A program made the translations under genes and the position numbers. The notes under the pieces were generated by a model. That model saw only the letters and a program-made list of their open reading frames with translations. It did not search any database and had not been told where the DNA came from. Source: Smithella sp. M82 (GTDB lineage Bacteria > Desulfobacterota > Syntrophia > Syntrophales > Smithellaceae). From it: a DNA stretch of 32,194 nt. This document shows positions 1-8,788 of this stretch, piece after piece. Each line of letters starts with the position of its first letter. The first letter of the stretch is position 1. The DNA lies in NCBI GenBank assembly GCA_001683985.1, contig MAEO01000055.1, forward strand, positions 1-32,194, given 5' to 3'.

Positions 1-45
1 GGATTGTAATCATTGAACTTTCAGTGAAAATCCATCCATATTTTC

Positions 46-234
46 TCACATCCAATGACTTTCTGCGGAAGATGGGCTAAGGCTGACAGACGACGCACCC
101 GCGCGCAGAGCAAGCAGTCCGAAGATCACTTTGAATATGCAGAACGGCACTCCGATGGTCAGAGCCTGAAAGGAAGGCGATAAAAATACATTATCTCCGA
201 TTCTTTCTATCCGCTGCTTTGTCTGTTCTTTCAT
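46..234 (-). CDS. Possible small hypothetical protein
   Basis: This 62-residue reading frame has one hydrophobic stretch in the middle (about residues 24-46) and a charged N-terminus. I do not recognise a family. No convincing ribosome binding site precedes the start and the codon use is not distinctive, so it may be a chance reading frame. The rest of positions 1-300 holds nothing else that I can identify. Confidence 0.22.
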   Translation of the reverse strand: MKEQTKQRIERIGDNVFLSPSFQALTIGVPFCIFKVIFGLLALRAGASSVSLSPSSAESHWM

Positions 235-300
235 AAAGCACCAATAACGTTCTATGTTCTATGTTTAATATTGCAGGAAGCTATGTTTGGCAGGATTAAG

Positions 301-756
301 TTACCTGCCGGAACAGATTTCTTTTTTAAGTGCATCCGTCATTGAATCAGGTTGTATTTCAAACCATTTCTTTTGTTTTGTTTCCCCTCCGGCATATATT
401 ACTTTATTATTCTTATCATAATGACTTATTGCTAACACAGCTATATTGCTCTTTTTACAGTCTATTTCATACAAACATGTTTTGTAGGAAAAGTTTCCAT
501 ATTCTTCCACAGACAAGCCATCTTTTATTCTTGATTGTAATTCCATCGTTTTACCGACATCAGTATAGATTTCTTTGGCTAATACCTGAACAGAATTATT
601 TGCAGAATCCACTTTTATGCTTCCCTTACTATATGAATATACATTACCATCTTTATCCGTCTCATATTTCATCCAGTCGGATGAACTCTTCTCGCATCCT
701 GCAATAAGCAAAAGGACAAGAAACGACAAAGAAACAATCAAGCTGATTTTTTTCAT
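301..756 (-). CDS. Lipoprotein, surface-adhesin E-like
   Basis: A 151-residue secreted lipoprotein. The N-terminus has a Lys-Lys charge, a hydrophobic core and a lipobox ending Leu-Ile-Ala-Gly-Cys, so signal peptidase II cleavage and outer- or inner-membrane anchoring are expected. The mature part starts with a W-M-K-Y motif, then alternating beta-type segments and two cysteines in the second half (CLYEIDC). This resembles the surface-adhesin protein E domain family (PF16747); the function in this organism is unknown. I chose the ATG at 756 because AAGGAG lies five bases upstream; an in-frame GTG at 762 lies inside that site. It stands alone, with a gap to the amphi-Trp gene. Confidence 0.68.
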   Translation of the reverse strand: MKKISLIVSLSFLVLLLIAGCEKSSSDWMKYETDKDGNVYSYSKGSIKVDSANNSVQVLAKEIYTDVGKTMELQSRIKDGLSVEEYGNFSYKTCLYEIDCKKSNIAVLAISHYDKNNKVIYAGGETKQKKWFEIQPDSMTDALKKEICSGR

Positions 757-784
757 AATCACTCCTTATCAATACAGCAGTTGT

Positions 785-1009
785 TTATTTTTTGATCCAT
801 TTAATCTGAAACTCTATTTCTTCTTTGCCCCCTTCCCTTTCATGCTCAATATTCAGGTGGGCTCCCGCCGGCACATATATACGTTCTCCGGCAATCTGGA
901 TGCTAAACCTATCGCCTTTTTCCAACGCGTCCGCCAGACGACGAAGTTTAGAAATAAATTCAGGGATAGGATAACTTTTTTCAATATCCCTGTTTTTCTT
1001 TTTACGCAT
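785..1009 (-). CDS. Amphi-Trp domain protein
   Basis: A 74-residue protein. After a basic N-terminus it has an amphipathic helix (FISKLRRLADALEKGD) followed by beta strands and ends in a short strand containing Trp (FQIKWIKK). This pattern fits the amphi-Trp domain family, small proteins of unknown role common in archaea and anaerobic bacteria. The start at 1009 has a GGAGAG about ten bases upstream. It is the last gene of a likely operon with lepB and the membrane-anchored hypothetical protein, all on the minus strand. No enzyme motif is visible. Confidence 0.68.
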   Translation of the reverse strand: MRKKKNRDIEKSYPIPEFISKLRRLADALEKGDRFSIQIAGERIYVPAGAHLNIEHEREGGKEEIEFQIKWIKK

Positions 1010-1057
1010 ATGATGTTTTCTCTCCTTTTTCAGCTAGGCTTACGATGTCACTATTCA

Positions 1058-1552
1058 TTACTTTTCGAGAACCTGCATTTCCTTCGCGTCGGTTACAAGC
1101 CATTTCTTTTCTATCTTTTGCAGGTTAATTTCCAACGCCAGCGCGTGATCATTCCTTTGATTATATGCGTCGGTTGCTTTTACGTAAGCTGTGACGACGG
1201 CATGCGCCCGCGGAACCTGGATAGATTCAATTTTTAAATCTTTAAGGCCGATGGAAAGATTTCGATAATAGCTTCCGGCAATCGACAGGCATGCCGGAAT
1301 ATCTTTTTGTAAAACCGTTTGCGAAACGTTATAGCTTGGAATATCGACCTGACATGTTTGAGCAATTTTTTCCTGTACGTGCCGGATACGTAACGCGAAT
1401 TCCAGTTCGTTTTCGTTCGGTGTCCAGGTCATTTCTTTGGCCAGCGAGCGTAGTTGCTTTTTTACAGCCCTTGCTTCCCAGTCAACAGATAAAAGTATCA
1501 CCCCTGTCGCAACAAGTATCAGGACAACTGTCAGATATTTTTTCGTTACCAT
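1058..1552 (-). CDS. Membrane-anchored hypothetical protein
   Basis: A 164-residue protein with a single N-terminal hydrophobic helix (about residues 6-23) after two lysines, so it is probably an inner-membrane-anchored or secreted protein with a periplasmic domain. The rest is mixed alpha/beta with two cysteines (in QTCQVD and PACLS) that could form a disulphide. I do not recognise a family; an NTF2-like fold is possible but not shown. Its ATG lies inside the last codons of lepB (seven bases of overlap), which indicates translational coupling and a shared operon. Confidence 0.62.
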   Translation of the reverse strand: MVTKKYLTVVLILVATGVILLSVDWEARAVKKQLRSLAKEMTWTPNENELEFALRIRHVQEKIAQTCQVDIPSYNVSQTVLQKDIPACLSIAGSYYRNLSIGLKDLKIESIQVPRAHAVVTAYVKATDAYNQRNDHALALEINLQKIEKKWLVTDAKEMQVLEK

Positions 1553-2043
1553 AACGGTGTACCCGCAATACGTTTTAATGGTGTTTGTCCAAACGCATGT
1601 CCTTTGGCCTGCATGCTGCGATTATCGCCCACTACATAAACATTTCCGGGTTTGACTAGAGTAGGCGGAATATTCCAGTCGCTCTTGCCTGATACATAAG
1701 GCTCATTTACTTTTTTACCGTCAACAAAAAGCCGGCCTTCTTTAAATTCAACACTCTGCCCTTCGGTGGCCACTACCCGCTTGAGCAACATTACATTTTG
1801 CCCCGCTATTTGCACAAGGACAACATCAGGCGGCGCCGGTTTGGAAAAAAGATACCGCAGGGCAAAGCAGAAATTAAACGAACCGGTAAAATAGGTGGGC
1901 GCCATGCTTTCACCCTGAATGCGAAAAGGTATAAACACGAATTTAAAAATAATAAAAGCGATTATGGCAACAACGGAGACACGCAGCAAATAGCGTTTTG
2001 TTATTTTCGGGAAAAGAAAACTTTTTATGGCGCTGTCGGTCAT
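1546..2043 (-). CDS. lepB: Signal peptidase I
   Basis: Signal peptidase I (S26 family), which cleaves signal peptides from proteins exported by Sec or Tat. It is 165 residues, the short Gram-positive-like length. One N-terminal membrane helix (about residues 20-38) is followed by the catalytic serine box GESMAPT (Ser46), the catalytic lysine box LLKRVVA (Lys88) and the GDNRSM box (139-144). All boxes needed for activity are present. The start at 2043 has only a weak AGAAA site. It leads an operon with the hypothetical membrane-anchored protein and the amphi-Trp protein. The SDR remnant ends six bases upstream. Confidence 0.92.
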   Translation of the reverse strand: MTDSAIKSFLFPKITKRYLLRVSVVAIIAFIIFKFVFIPFRIQGESMAPTYFTGSFNFCFALRYLFSKPAPPDVVLVQIAGQNVMLLKRVVATEGQSVEFKEGRLFVDGKKVNEPYVSGKSDWNIPPTLVKPGNVYVVGDNRSMQAKGHAFGQTPLKRIAGTPLW

Positions 2044-2049
2044 TTTCTT

Positions 2050-2313
2050 TCAAATAGTTTTTTTGAACAACTTATCCCTAACGCGGCTTATCGTCAGCAT
2101 AACAAGGTGGTAAATCGGAAAACAGTATTTCTTGAAAAAGAAAAGCAGCTTTATGTCGAAGGAAGTGATGATAAAAAATTTACGGTTGCGAATCGCGCTG
2201 ATGATCAGCTCTGCGACTTTCTCCGGCGCGATTGCTCTTTTAAGAAAACGCGCCCGCATTTTTTGTTCCTGAGTTGCTCTAATATAAACTGCCGAGTATT
2301 TTTTATTAATTAC
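2050..2313 (-). pseudogene. Probable remnant of a short-chain dehydrogenase C-terminus
   Basis: The minus strand is open from just after a stop at 2314-2316 down to 2050. An internal ATG at 2259 would give 69 residues. The translation resembles the C-terminal tail of membrane-associated SDR proteins: a segment like APEKVAELIISAIRNRKFFI followed by a basic hydrophobic tail. No Rossmann GxxxGxG motif or YxxxK motif is present and no other part of an SDR is visible upstream before the FAD dehydrogenase gene. I infer a deletion remnant. It could instead be a small membrane protein; similarity is judged by eye only. Confidence 0.4.
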
Positions 2314-2430
2314 TTATCTAATTTTTTACCTGAGTGAAAATTTCTGATAATTTTTTCTGGATTTCCGCCTCCGCGAGAATGGCACCATTATACCAGACAG
2401 TTCCTTTCGATAACCCAGAATTCAATGTTC

Positions 2431-3753
2431 TCAGCGAATTATACCTTTCGCGGCGATAATGCCGGATATGGCCGCGCCTAAAATGCCACGACTCTTGCCG
2501 GTACCGTCACCGGCAACAAATACACCTTTAATGTTCGTTTCCAGATAACGGTCAGTCGGGAAATGTGTGTCGAAAAACTTTATCTCCGGCGCGTACATCA
2601 ATGTTGACGGATGAAGAATTCCCGGAATTATCTTATCCAGTGATTTGAGCGATTCCCATAAATTATCCATGATACGCGCAGGCATGGCCAATGTAATGTC
2701 ACCGGGAGTTGCGTTGCAGGTTGCCTTGCAGGCCTCAAAATGGCGAATTGTGCTGTTGAATGTTGCCGCCGAACTTCTTCTCCCCTCCCGGAAATCACCT
2801 ACCCGTTGGACAAGAGGTTTCCCACCACCCAGCAGAAAGAATTGCCCGGCAATTCTCTGCCCGAATTCTGTTGTATCGGAATAAGGTTTGGTCAAAGCAA
2901 CTGTGTTGAGTAACGCAAAATTCGTGTTCTTGGTCTTTTTACCGAAAAGGGCATCGCCATTAATCAATTTGAATTCGCCGTAATTTTCTATACGCACCCT
3001 CCCGCCGGGATTGGTGCAGAATGTTCTGACTCTATCACTGTGGCGCCCTGTTTTAAAAATAAATTTGGGATCGTAAACAATATCGGTAATGAAGTCGTAA
3101 AATTTTCTGTTGAGTTCCAGGCGAATTCCCACATCAATCGGACCATAATTATTGTTGATGTTCATTTTCCTCGCAAGATCGCGAAACCAGTAGGCACCGC
3201 CGCGTCCCGGAGCGACAAGAATTATCCGCGCATGGTAGTGTATTTTTTTCTTATCGCAGCGACAGTCAATTCGGAATTTATTGTTATCTGGTTTTTCGAT
3301 AGTCACGGCTTCCGTGTTCAGCAGTAAATCGGTTTTTTTTAGATAGCCGCGCAAATAATTTACCAAAGCCTTGCCGTTATCGCTGCCCCAGTGCCACTGC
3401 TCCGGCGCAATGAATTGCGCGCCATGCTCTGCCGCCATATCGGCAATCGTCTGAATATTTTTGGTATTTTCAATGAAGGTTACCTGACGGCAGTGCGGAA
3501 ATCCGATAAATATTTTTTTGATTTCCTGCATTATTTTTTCCGTTATTTCGCGGTCAATTTGCAGTTCATTGATATCCAAGCCGATGCGATAATCAAAATT
3601 CAGTTTACCGTCATTGAGTAATCCACCGGCGGGATACGAATTACGATCAATAATGGCAATTTTATCCATTCCCAGTTTTTCCAGCCAGATTGCGGCAAAA
3701 AGTCCGGCCGGACCTGAGCCGATAATTAGAACATTGTAGTTTTTTTGTACCAT
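2431..3753 (-). CDS. FAD-dependent dehydrogenase, COG2509 type
   Basis: A 440-residue flavoprotein. The N-terminal dinucleotide-binding motif IIGSGPAGLFAA (about residues 9-21) binds FAD, and the C-terminal VFVAGDGTGKSRGILGAA motif is the second FAD contact found in this class. Overall layout matches the uncharacterised FAD-dependent dehydrogenases of COG2509. It lacks the extra N-terminal domain of the longer (about 530-residue) members. Cys residues in a CKATCNATPGD motif precede the substrate-side segment. The substrate is unknown. The start has an AGAGGT site eight bases upstream. It lies just downstream of radC on the same strand, about 60 bases away. Confidence 0.83.
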   Translation of the reverse strand: MVQKNYNVLIIGSGPAGLFAAIWLEKLGMDKIAIIDRNSYPAGGLLNDGKLNFDYRIGLDINELQIDREITEKIMQEIKKIFIGFPHCRQVTFIENTKNIQTIADMAAEHGAQFIAPEQWHWGSDNGKALVNYLRGYLKKTDLLLNTEAVTIEKPDNNKFRIDCRCDKKKIHYHARIILVAPGRGGAYWFRDLARKMNINNNYGPIDVGIRLELNRKFYDFITDIVYDPKFIFKTGRHSDRVRTFCTNPGGRVRIENYGEFKLINGDALFGKKTKNTNFALLNTVALTKPYSDTTEFGQRIAGQFFLLGGGKPLVQRVGDFREGRRSSAATFNSTIRHFEACKATCNATPGDITLAMPARIMDNLWESLKSLDKIIPGILHPSTLMYAPEIKFFDTHFPTDRYLETNIKGVFVAGDGTGKSRGILGAAISGIIAAKGIIR

Positions 3754-3813
3754 CTCTTGCTACCTCTAACTGGATTCATCTTTAACGGGATAAATCCTAC
3801 TACTCTGCCCTTT

Positions 3814-4518
3814 TTATTGTCCGGTTAATCCTTCTTCTGCAAAACTGAAAAATGCATTGTCGCCGATAATGATATGATCCAAAACTTTTACTTCCATAAG
3901 TTTTCCAGCGGATATCAATTCCTGAGTAAATTTTTTATCTTCCGGACTGGGTGCAACATTGGCGCTGGGGTGATTATGGACGCAGATAATTGCCGCGGCA
4001 AATTTTTGTAAAGCCGCGTGCATGATTTCCCGTACAATGGGCATGGCATGATTAACCGTACCGACTGCAGTATCGCTAATTTCGATGATTCGATTGTTGC
4101 TATTGAGATAGAAAACTTTAAATACTTCTGTTTTGAGGTCACGCATTTGCGGCATGATTATGTCAACAATATCCCGAGCGGACGAAATCTTTTGTTTGGA
4201 ACCGTTGACTTCGACTTCACGAAAGCGCCTGCCGATTTCCAGTGCAGCCTGGATTTGTGCGATTTTGGCGGGACCGAGACCTTTGAATTCTTTCCACTGA
4301 CGCATATCGGTATGGCTCATGTTGCGAAAGGTGCTGAATTTGTCAATAATCCGTCGTGCCAGATCAATGGCGCTTTCGCCCTTTATTCCCGTTCGCAAAA
4401 GAATTGCCAGCAGCTCGGAGTTGCTCAATATTCCCGCGCCTTTTTTTAGTAATTTTTCCCTCGGCCGGTCATCCTGCGGCCATGAGTTGATGCCGGTTTT
4501 TTTGTTTGGCTCGGACAT
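3814..4518 (-). CDS. radC: RadC family JAB-domain protein
   Basis: A 234-residue member of the RadC/UPF0758 family. The N-terminal half holds a helix-hairpin-helix-like region (about 25-100, with GLGPAKIAQIQAALEIGRR). The C-terminal JAB1/MPN-like metalloprotease fold carries the zinc motif His181-x-His183 and Asp194 (HNHPSAN...SPED). Family members were once linked to DNA repair, but the real role is unsettled. Length is normal. The start at 4518 has no strong ribosome site. It is divergent from the histidine kinase gene, so the 265-base gap holds both promoters. Confidence 0.93.
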   Translation of the reverse strand: MSEPNKKTGINSWPQDDRPREKLLKKGAGILSNSELLAILLRTGIKGESAIDLARRIIDKFSTFRNMSHTDMRQWKEFKGLGPAKIAQIQAALEIGRRFREVEVNGSKQKISSARDIVDIIMPQMRDLKTEVFKVFYLNSNNRIIEISDTAVGTVNHAMPIVREIMHAALQKFAAAIICVHNHPSANVAPSPEDKKFTQELISAGKLMEVKVLDHIIIGDNAFFSFAEEGLTGQ

Positions 4519-4685
4519 ATTTTAAACCTGATAAAGTTAGGAAGCATTTTAGCCGATTATTCAGATATCATTTTAATATCCCTGATTTTAAATCCCACGG
4601 CGTTTTGCGCATGGGATAATTTGACCATCACGTTCAGCGCAATCTGTTTCCAGTAAATATACAAAGTAAAAAAATATTAATCAAG

Positions 4686-4715
4686 GTATATAATTTACCG
4701 GTATATAATTTACCG
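4686..4715 (+). repeat. 15-bp tandem duplication with two -10-like boxes
   Basis: GTATATAATTTACCG occurs twice, head to tail and without mismatch. Each copy contains TATAAT (4689-4694 and 4704-4709), so the repeat supplies two possible -10 elements upstream of the histidine kinase gene. No good -35 is visible at the right distance for either. The rest of 4519-4783 shows only AT-rich intergenic sequence. Confidence 0.8.
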
Positions 4716-4783
4716 GATTGGGGACTTGCTTTTTTGTCTTAATCTTGCTATCAAAATTCAGCTATAAAAATCGGGCAGCAATT

Positions 4784-6010
4784 ATGAATAATTATTTTCT
4801 CATCTTTATTTTAGGTCTGGCAATAATAGCAACTATCAGTCTTGTGTACTCGATATGGCGCAGCCGCAAGGATGAGCAAAAAATGATCAGCATTATCCAC
4901 GGCTCTCCTATTCCCACTTTTGTTTTATCCAGGGATCATAAAATAATTTACTGGAACAGAGCTCTACAGGCGCTAAGCAATATCAAACCCAGTGATGTTC
5001 TCGGCACCGATCGACAATGGAAAGCTTTTTACAAAGATAAACGGCCCTGTCTTGCTGATCTGATTTTGGATGGAGAAATAGATCAAAATGCTAAATTATA
5101 CTCTGGAAAAGTAACCAAATCAAAACTACTGGAAGATGCCTATGAAGTATCGCAATTTTTCCCCGATATGGGTGAAAAAGGGAAATGGTTTCGAATCACT
5201 GCGGCAGGACTGAAAGATTCCAACAATAATTTATTCGGCGCCATGGAAACGCTGGAAGATATTACCGAACAAAAAGCGGCACAGGATGAACTTTTGCAAA
5301 GAACCAAATTGGAGTCACTGGGAACATTTGCCGGCGGCGTGGCCAAAGACTTTGACAACCTTCTCTCTGCAATTCTACGCAATGTTTTTCTGGCCAAAAT
5401 ATCAGCCGCCGACGAAGATAAAATCATAGAAGATGGTCTGGCTGTAGCGGAGCGAGCCGGCTTGCAAGCCAAAGAATTGGCTCACCAGTTGAGTATCTTC
5501 GCCCATGGTGGTTATCAGGTTCATAAACTGGAAAAGATGGAACCTATTTTGAAAGAAGCCGCTCAAAATATTTTTAAAGATCCCGGTATCAAATGCAACA
5601 TCTATATACCCGAAGAACTGTGGCAATGTGAAATCGATGCGAAACAGATCAGGCAGGTGTTCGAAAATGTTTTAATCAATGCGAAGGAGGCCATGCCCGA
5701 CGGCGGCACTGTGGATCTTATCGCAGAAAACACAACAATCGAAACGAACATAAAGTCTTTGAAAAAAGGAAGTTATGTCAGAATTACAATTAAAGACTAC
5801 GGAGAGGGAATTCCACCGGAATATCTTTCCAGAATATTTGATCCTTATTTTACGACAAAAAAGAAGGGCCGGGGCGGCCTGGGCCTGGGATTGGCTATCA
5901 GCGATTCCATAATTAAATACCATAGTGGATTGATTTCAGCAGAATCCTCTGTTGGCTTAGGAACAACATTTTCAATTTATCTGCCTGCAACGCCGAAAAA
6001 CGAATCATAA
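4784..6010 (+). CDS. PAS sensor histidine kinase with altered H-box
   Basis: A 408-residue membrane-bound sensor kinase. One N-terminal membrane helix (about residues 3-21) leads into a PAS domain (about 35-165, with the GTDRQWKAFYKDKRPCLADL signature of one PAS subgroup), an H-box region and a C-terminal ATPase domain with intact N (NVLINAKEAMPDGG), G1 (DYGEGIP), F (FDPYFTTK) and G2 (GLGLGLAIS) boxes. The H-box reads GGVAKDFDNLL where relatives have GG-x-A-H-D-F-N-N: residue 188, the phosphate-accepting His, is Lys (codon AAA at 5345-5347). It may therefore be a pseudokinase or act through its ATPase domain only. No response regulator is adjacent. I prefer the ATG at 4784 over an upstream in-frame TTG at 4718, which would add 22 residues ahead of the membrane helix. 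Confidence 0.9.
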   Translation: MNNYFLIFILGLAIIATISLVYSIWRSRKDEQKMISIIHGSPIPTFVLSRDHKIIYWNRALQALSNIKPSDVLGTDRQWKAFYKDKRPCLADLILDGEIDQNAKLYSGKVTKSKLLEDAYEVSQFFPDMGEKGKWFRITAAGLKDSNNNLFGAMETLEDITEQKAAQDELLQRTKLESLGTFAGGVAKDFDNLLSAILRNVFLAKISAADEDKIIEDGLAVAERAGLQAKELAHQLSIFAHGGYQVHKLEKMEPILKEAAQNIFKDPGIKCNIYIPEELWQCEIDAKQIRQVFENVLINAKEAMPDGGTVDLIAENTTIETNIKSLKKGSYVRITIKDYGEGIPPEYLSRIFDPYFTTKKKGRGGLGLGLAISDSIIKYHSGLISAESSVGLGTTFSIYLPATPKNES

Positions 6011-6129
6011 GCAAATAGTCACAACCATATTTTTACGCCTTCTCTTTTTTCTGTTGACATATTTTTTTAGCTAGACATGAACTTGATTTAAATTTATACT
6101 TCGCCGCACTTTTTTGAAGGAGGCGGACG

Positions 6130-6828
6130 GTGAAAAAAACAACATTAACTCTCTTATGTTTTATATTCCTATATCCGATTTGTCTTTTTGCGGCAGACAT
6201 ATCTGTAGCAGACAAATTTAGGAAAAGTTTCCCCAAAAACAATTTCGAAAGCATAACACCCACCGCTATTAGAGGTGTCTATGAAGTCTATAACGGCAAC
6301 CAGATTTACTATTACATGCCGAAAGACGATATAATCATCGGCGGACCGATGATTTCCAAAAACGGAGTAAATATAACCAGGGAAAGTTATTCCAAAAAAA
6401 CGGCACAAAAGATGGCCAAGTTGCAGACGGACAGCGCTCTTAAAATAGGCAATGGAAAAACTACTGTTGTGGAATTCATGGACCCCAATTGCTACCACTG
6501 CCGTCAGGCTTATAAATTCTTTTCTCAACGGCAGGACGTTACTCTGTATGTTTTCTTTTTCCCGCTATCTAAAGAATCGGCAAATAAAATCAAATATACT
6601 TTGTGTTCAAAAAATGTATTAAAGACTTATGACGATGTCATGAACGGAAAGTTCGATAATAACGCCGCTCTGCCTGTCTGCACGGATAAAAAAGTGGATG
6701 AAACCGTTAAAACGCACATGCAGCTTATTTCACAAATAGGAGCCAGAGGAACGCCTTTATTTTACATTAAAGGTCAGGTAGTTGACGGATTTGATCTTCC
6801 TGCGATTGAAAGACTTTTAAAAGACTAA
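6130..6828 (+). CDS. DsbC-like periplasmic thiol-disulphide protein
   Basis: A 232-residue exported protein. Residues 1-22 form a Sec signal peptide. A short N-terminal domain (about 25-95) resembles the DsbC dimerisation region, and the thioredoxin fold follows with the active site Cys121-Tyr-His-Cys124 and a cis-proline loop (ARGTPLFYI). Two more cysteines (LCSKN and PVCTDK) could form a structural pair, as in DsbC. It probably isomerises or reduces disulphides in exported proteins. The start is GTG at 6130 with a strong GGAGG site. It converges with metG. A TTGACA at 6054 has no matching -10. Confidence 0.82.
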   Translation: MKKTTLTLLCFIFLYPICLFAADISVADKFRKSFPKNNFESITPTAIRGVYEVYNGNQIYYYMPKDDIIIGGPMISKNGVNITRESYSKKTAQKMAKLQTDSALKIGNGKTTVVEFMDPNCYHCRQAYKFFSQRQDVTLYVFFFPLSKESANKIKYTLCSKNVLKTYDDVMNGKFDNNAALPVCTDKKVDETVKTHMQLISQIGARGTPLFYIKGQVVDGFDLPAIERLLKD

Positions 6829-6863
6829 AAAAGCGGTTGACAGGTTTTTATACAGCAACACTG

Positions 6864-8765
6864 TTATCTGATTTTTGCTCCCTTTTGGGGTTCGCGATCA
6901 AAAGTCAGAACGGTCAGTCCGTTATCTATATCGGTAGCTAAAAGCATTCCATGAGATTCTATTCCCATTAATTTTGCCGGTTTTAAATTGGCGACAATCA
7001 CTATTTTTTTGCCGATTAATTCCGTCGGAGTGTAATCCTTGGCAATGCCGGCAACAATTGTCCGTTCTTCACCGATATCGACTTTAAGTTTGATAAGTTT
7101 ATTGGACTTGGGAACAGCCTCCGCTGCCAGAATTTCTCCTGCACGTAAATCAATCTTGGCAAATTCCTCATAGTCTATATCCGGTTTCAAATTAATTGCA
7201 GGGACTTTTTCGACCGAAGTCTGGCTTGAATCTTTCTTCTGATTGACACGCGGAAATAAAGATTCGCCGCGGATCAGAGAACTACCTGCATTCAAAGCGT
7301 CTTCTTTATTGATACTTGCCATATCCAGTCTTTCCGATTGATCTGCTCCGATTTGCCGCAAAATTTTCTCTGCGGTTTGCGGCATGAAAGGCATAAGCAA
7401 AATAGCAATCGAACGCAAGGCCACCAGCAGATTATACATGATCGACGTCAGTTTTTCTTCATTGGCCGGATTTTTGCCTAAAGTCCATGGTTCATTTTCG
7501 ACAATGTATTTATTGGTGATATTGATAAAATCCCAAATAGCAATTAATGCTTTATGCAACGCCATATCTCTAAAGCCTGATTTAACTTCGGCAACGGCAT
7601 TTAAAGCGGCATCATACAGGACAGAATCTCTTTTCTTTCGATCGATTTGGGGTACTTTGCCGTCACAATATTTAACAGCCATGGTAATAGTACGGCTGAC
7701 CAGATTGCCCAAGTCATTGGCCAAATCGGAATTTAACCGCTGGACAAAAGCTTCTTCAGAAAAATTGGAATCCAACCCGAAAACCATATCTCTTAAAAGA
7801 AAATAACGAAACGCATCCAAACCGTATTTATCCTTTAAATCAAGAGGCCGGACAATATTGCCGAGGCTTTTGGACATTTTGCTTTGATCGGAATTCCAGT
7901 AACCATGCACATTCAAATGCTGGTAAGGTTCAATACCGGCTGATTTGAGCATTGTCGGCCAGTAAATGCCGTGCGGCTTCAAAATATCTTTGGCTATAAG
8001 ATGTTCGGCCACCGGCCAGAATGTTTTAAATTTTTCACCATCGGGATAATCCAAAGCGGTAAGGTAATTAATCAGAGCATCGAACCAGACATAAGTCACA
8101 TAGCCTTCATCAAACGGCAAAGTGATTCCCCATTCCAGACGGGATTTGGGACGCGATATGCAAAGGTCTTCCAGCGGATCACGCAAAAATGCCAGCGCTT
8201 CATTTCTATATCTTTCCGGCCGGATAAATTCAGGATTGTCCTTTATATGATCAATCAGCCATTTCTGATATTTGCTCATCTTGAAGAAATAATTTTTTTC
8301 CTCGATGTACCTCGGTTCTCTGCCGTGTTCGGGACACTTACCATCTGCTATTTCCTTTTCTGTCAGAAATCTTTCACAGCCAAAGCAGTAATAACCGCCG
8401 TAACTGCCGAAATAAATATCACCGGCATCATAAACCTTCTGAAGAATATAACGTACTGTTTCGATATGATCGGCATCGGTTGTCCTGATAAAATAATCAT
8501 TGGTGATTGCCAGTTCCGGACAAAGGGCGCGAAACTGCGCGCTGATTTTGTCCGCATATTCCTGAGGAGTGACTCCGGCTTTTTGTGCGGCTTCGGCAAT
8601 TTTATCGCCGTGTTCATCAGTGCCTGTGACAAAAAAAGTTTTTTCACCTATCATGCGATGATATCTGGCTAAAACATCGGCAACTATTGTAGTATAAGCA
8701 TGCCCCATATGCGGTGAAGCATTGACGTAATAAATCGGTGTTGTTATGTAATACGGTTTTGACAT
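6864..8765 (-). CDS. metG: Methionine-tRNA ligase
   Basis: Class I aminoacyl-tRNA synthetase that charges tRNA-Met, 633 residues. It has the HIGH box as HMGH (19-22), one zinc knuckle (CFGC...CPEH), the KMSKS loop (SKMSKSLGN), an anticodon-binding helical domain and a C-terminal EMAPII/Arc1p-type tRNA-binding domain (IDLRAGEILAAE...). I start at 8765 (MSKPYYITTP) because AGGA lies eleven bases upstream. An in-frame ATG at 8792 overlaps the ricT stop codon by ATGA and would add nine residues. It is the last gene of the tmk-holB-ricT-metG operon. Confidence 0.96.
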   Translation of the reverse strand: MSKPYYITTPIYYVNASPHMGHAYTTIVADVLARYHRMIGEKTFFVTGTDEHGDKIAEAAQKAGVTPQEYADKISAQFRALCPELAITNDYFIRTTDADHIETVRYILQKVYDAGDIYFGSYGGYYCFGCERFLTEKEIADGKCPEHGREPRYIEEKNYFFKMSKYQKWLIDHIKDNPEFIRPERYRNEALAFLRDPLEDLCISRPKSRLEWGITLPFDEGYVTYVWFDALINYLTALDYPDGEKFKTFWPVAEHLIAKDILKPHGIYWPTMLKSAGIEPYQHLNVHGYWNSDQSKMSKSLGNIVRPLDLKDKYGLDAFRYFLLRDMVFGLDSNFSEEAFVQRLNSDLANDLGNLVSRTITMAVKYCDGKVPQIDRKKRDSVLYDAALNAVAEVKSGFRDMALHKALIAIWDFINITNKYIVENEPWTLGKNPANEEKLTSIMYNLLVALRSIAILLMPFMPQTAEKILRQIGADQSERLDMASINKEDALNAGSSLIRGESLFPRVNQKKDSSQTSVEKVPAINLKPDIDYEEFAKIDLRAGEILAAEAVPKSNKLIKLKVDIGEERTIVAGIAKDYTPTELIGKKIVIVANLKPAKLMGIESHGMLLATDIDNGLTVLTFDREPQKGAKIR

Positions 8766-8788
8766 ATAAAAATAATTCCTATCGCTAA

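Noticed and set aside
6054-6082. TTGACA as promoter for the DsbC-like gene
   Set aside because: No acceptable -10 lies 15-19 bases downstream.
6837-6866. Terminator between the DsbC-like gene and metG
   Set aside because: The only stem (ACAG-TGTTG-CTGT on the minus strand) is four pairs long and has no clear T run in the right place.
7971-8672. 233-codon plus-strand frame within metG
   Set aside because: It is antisense to the conserved core of metG and has no recognisable motif.
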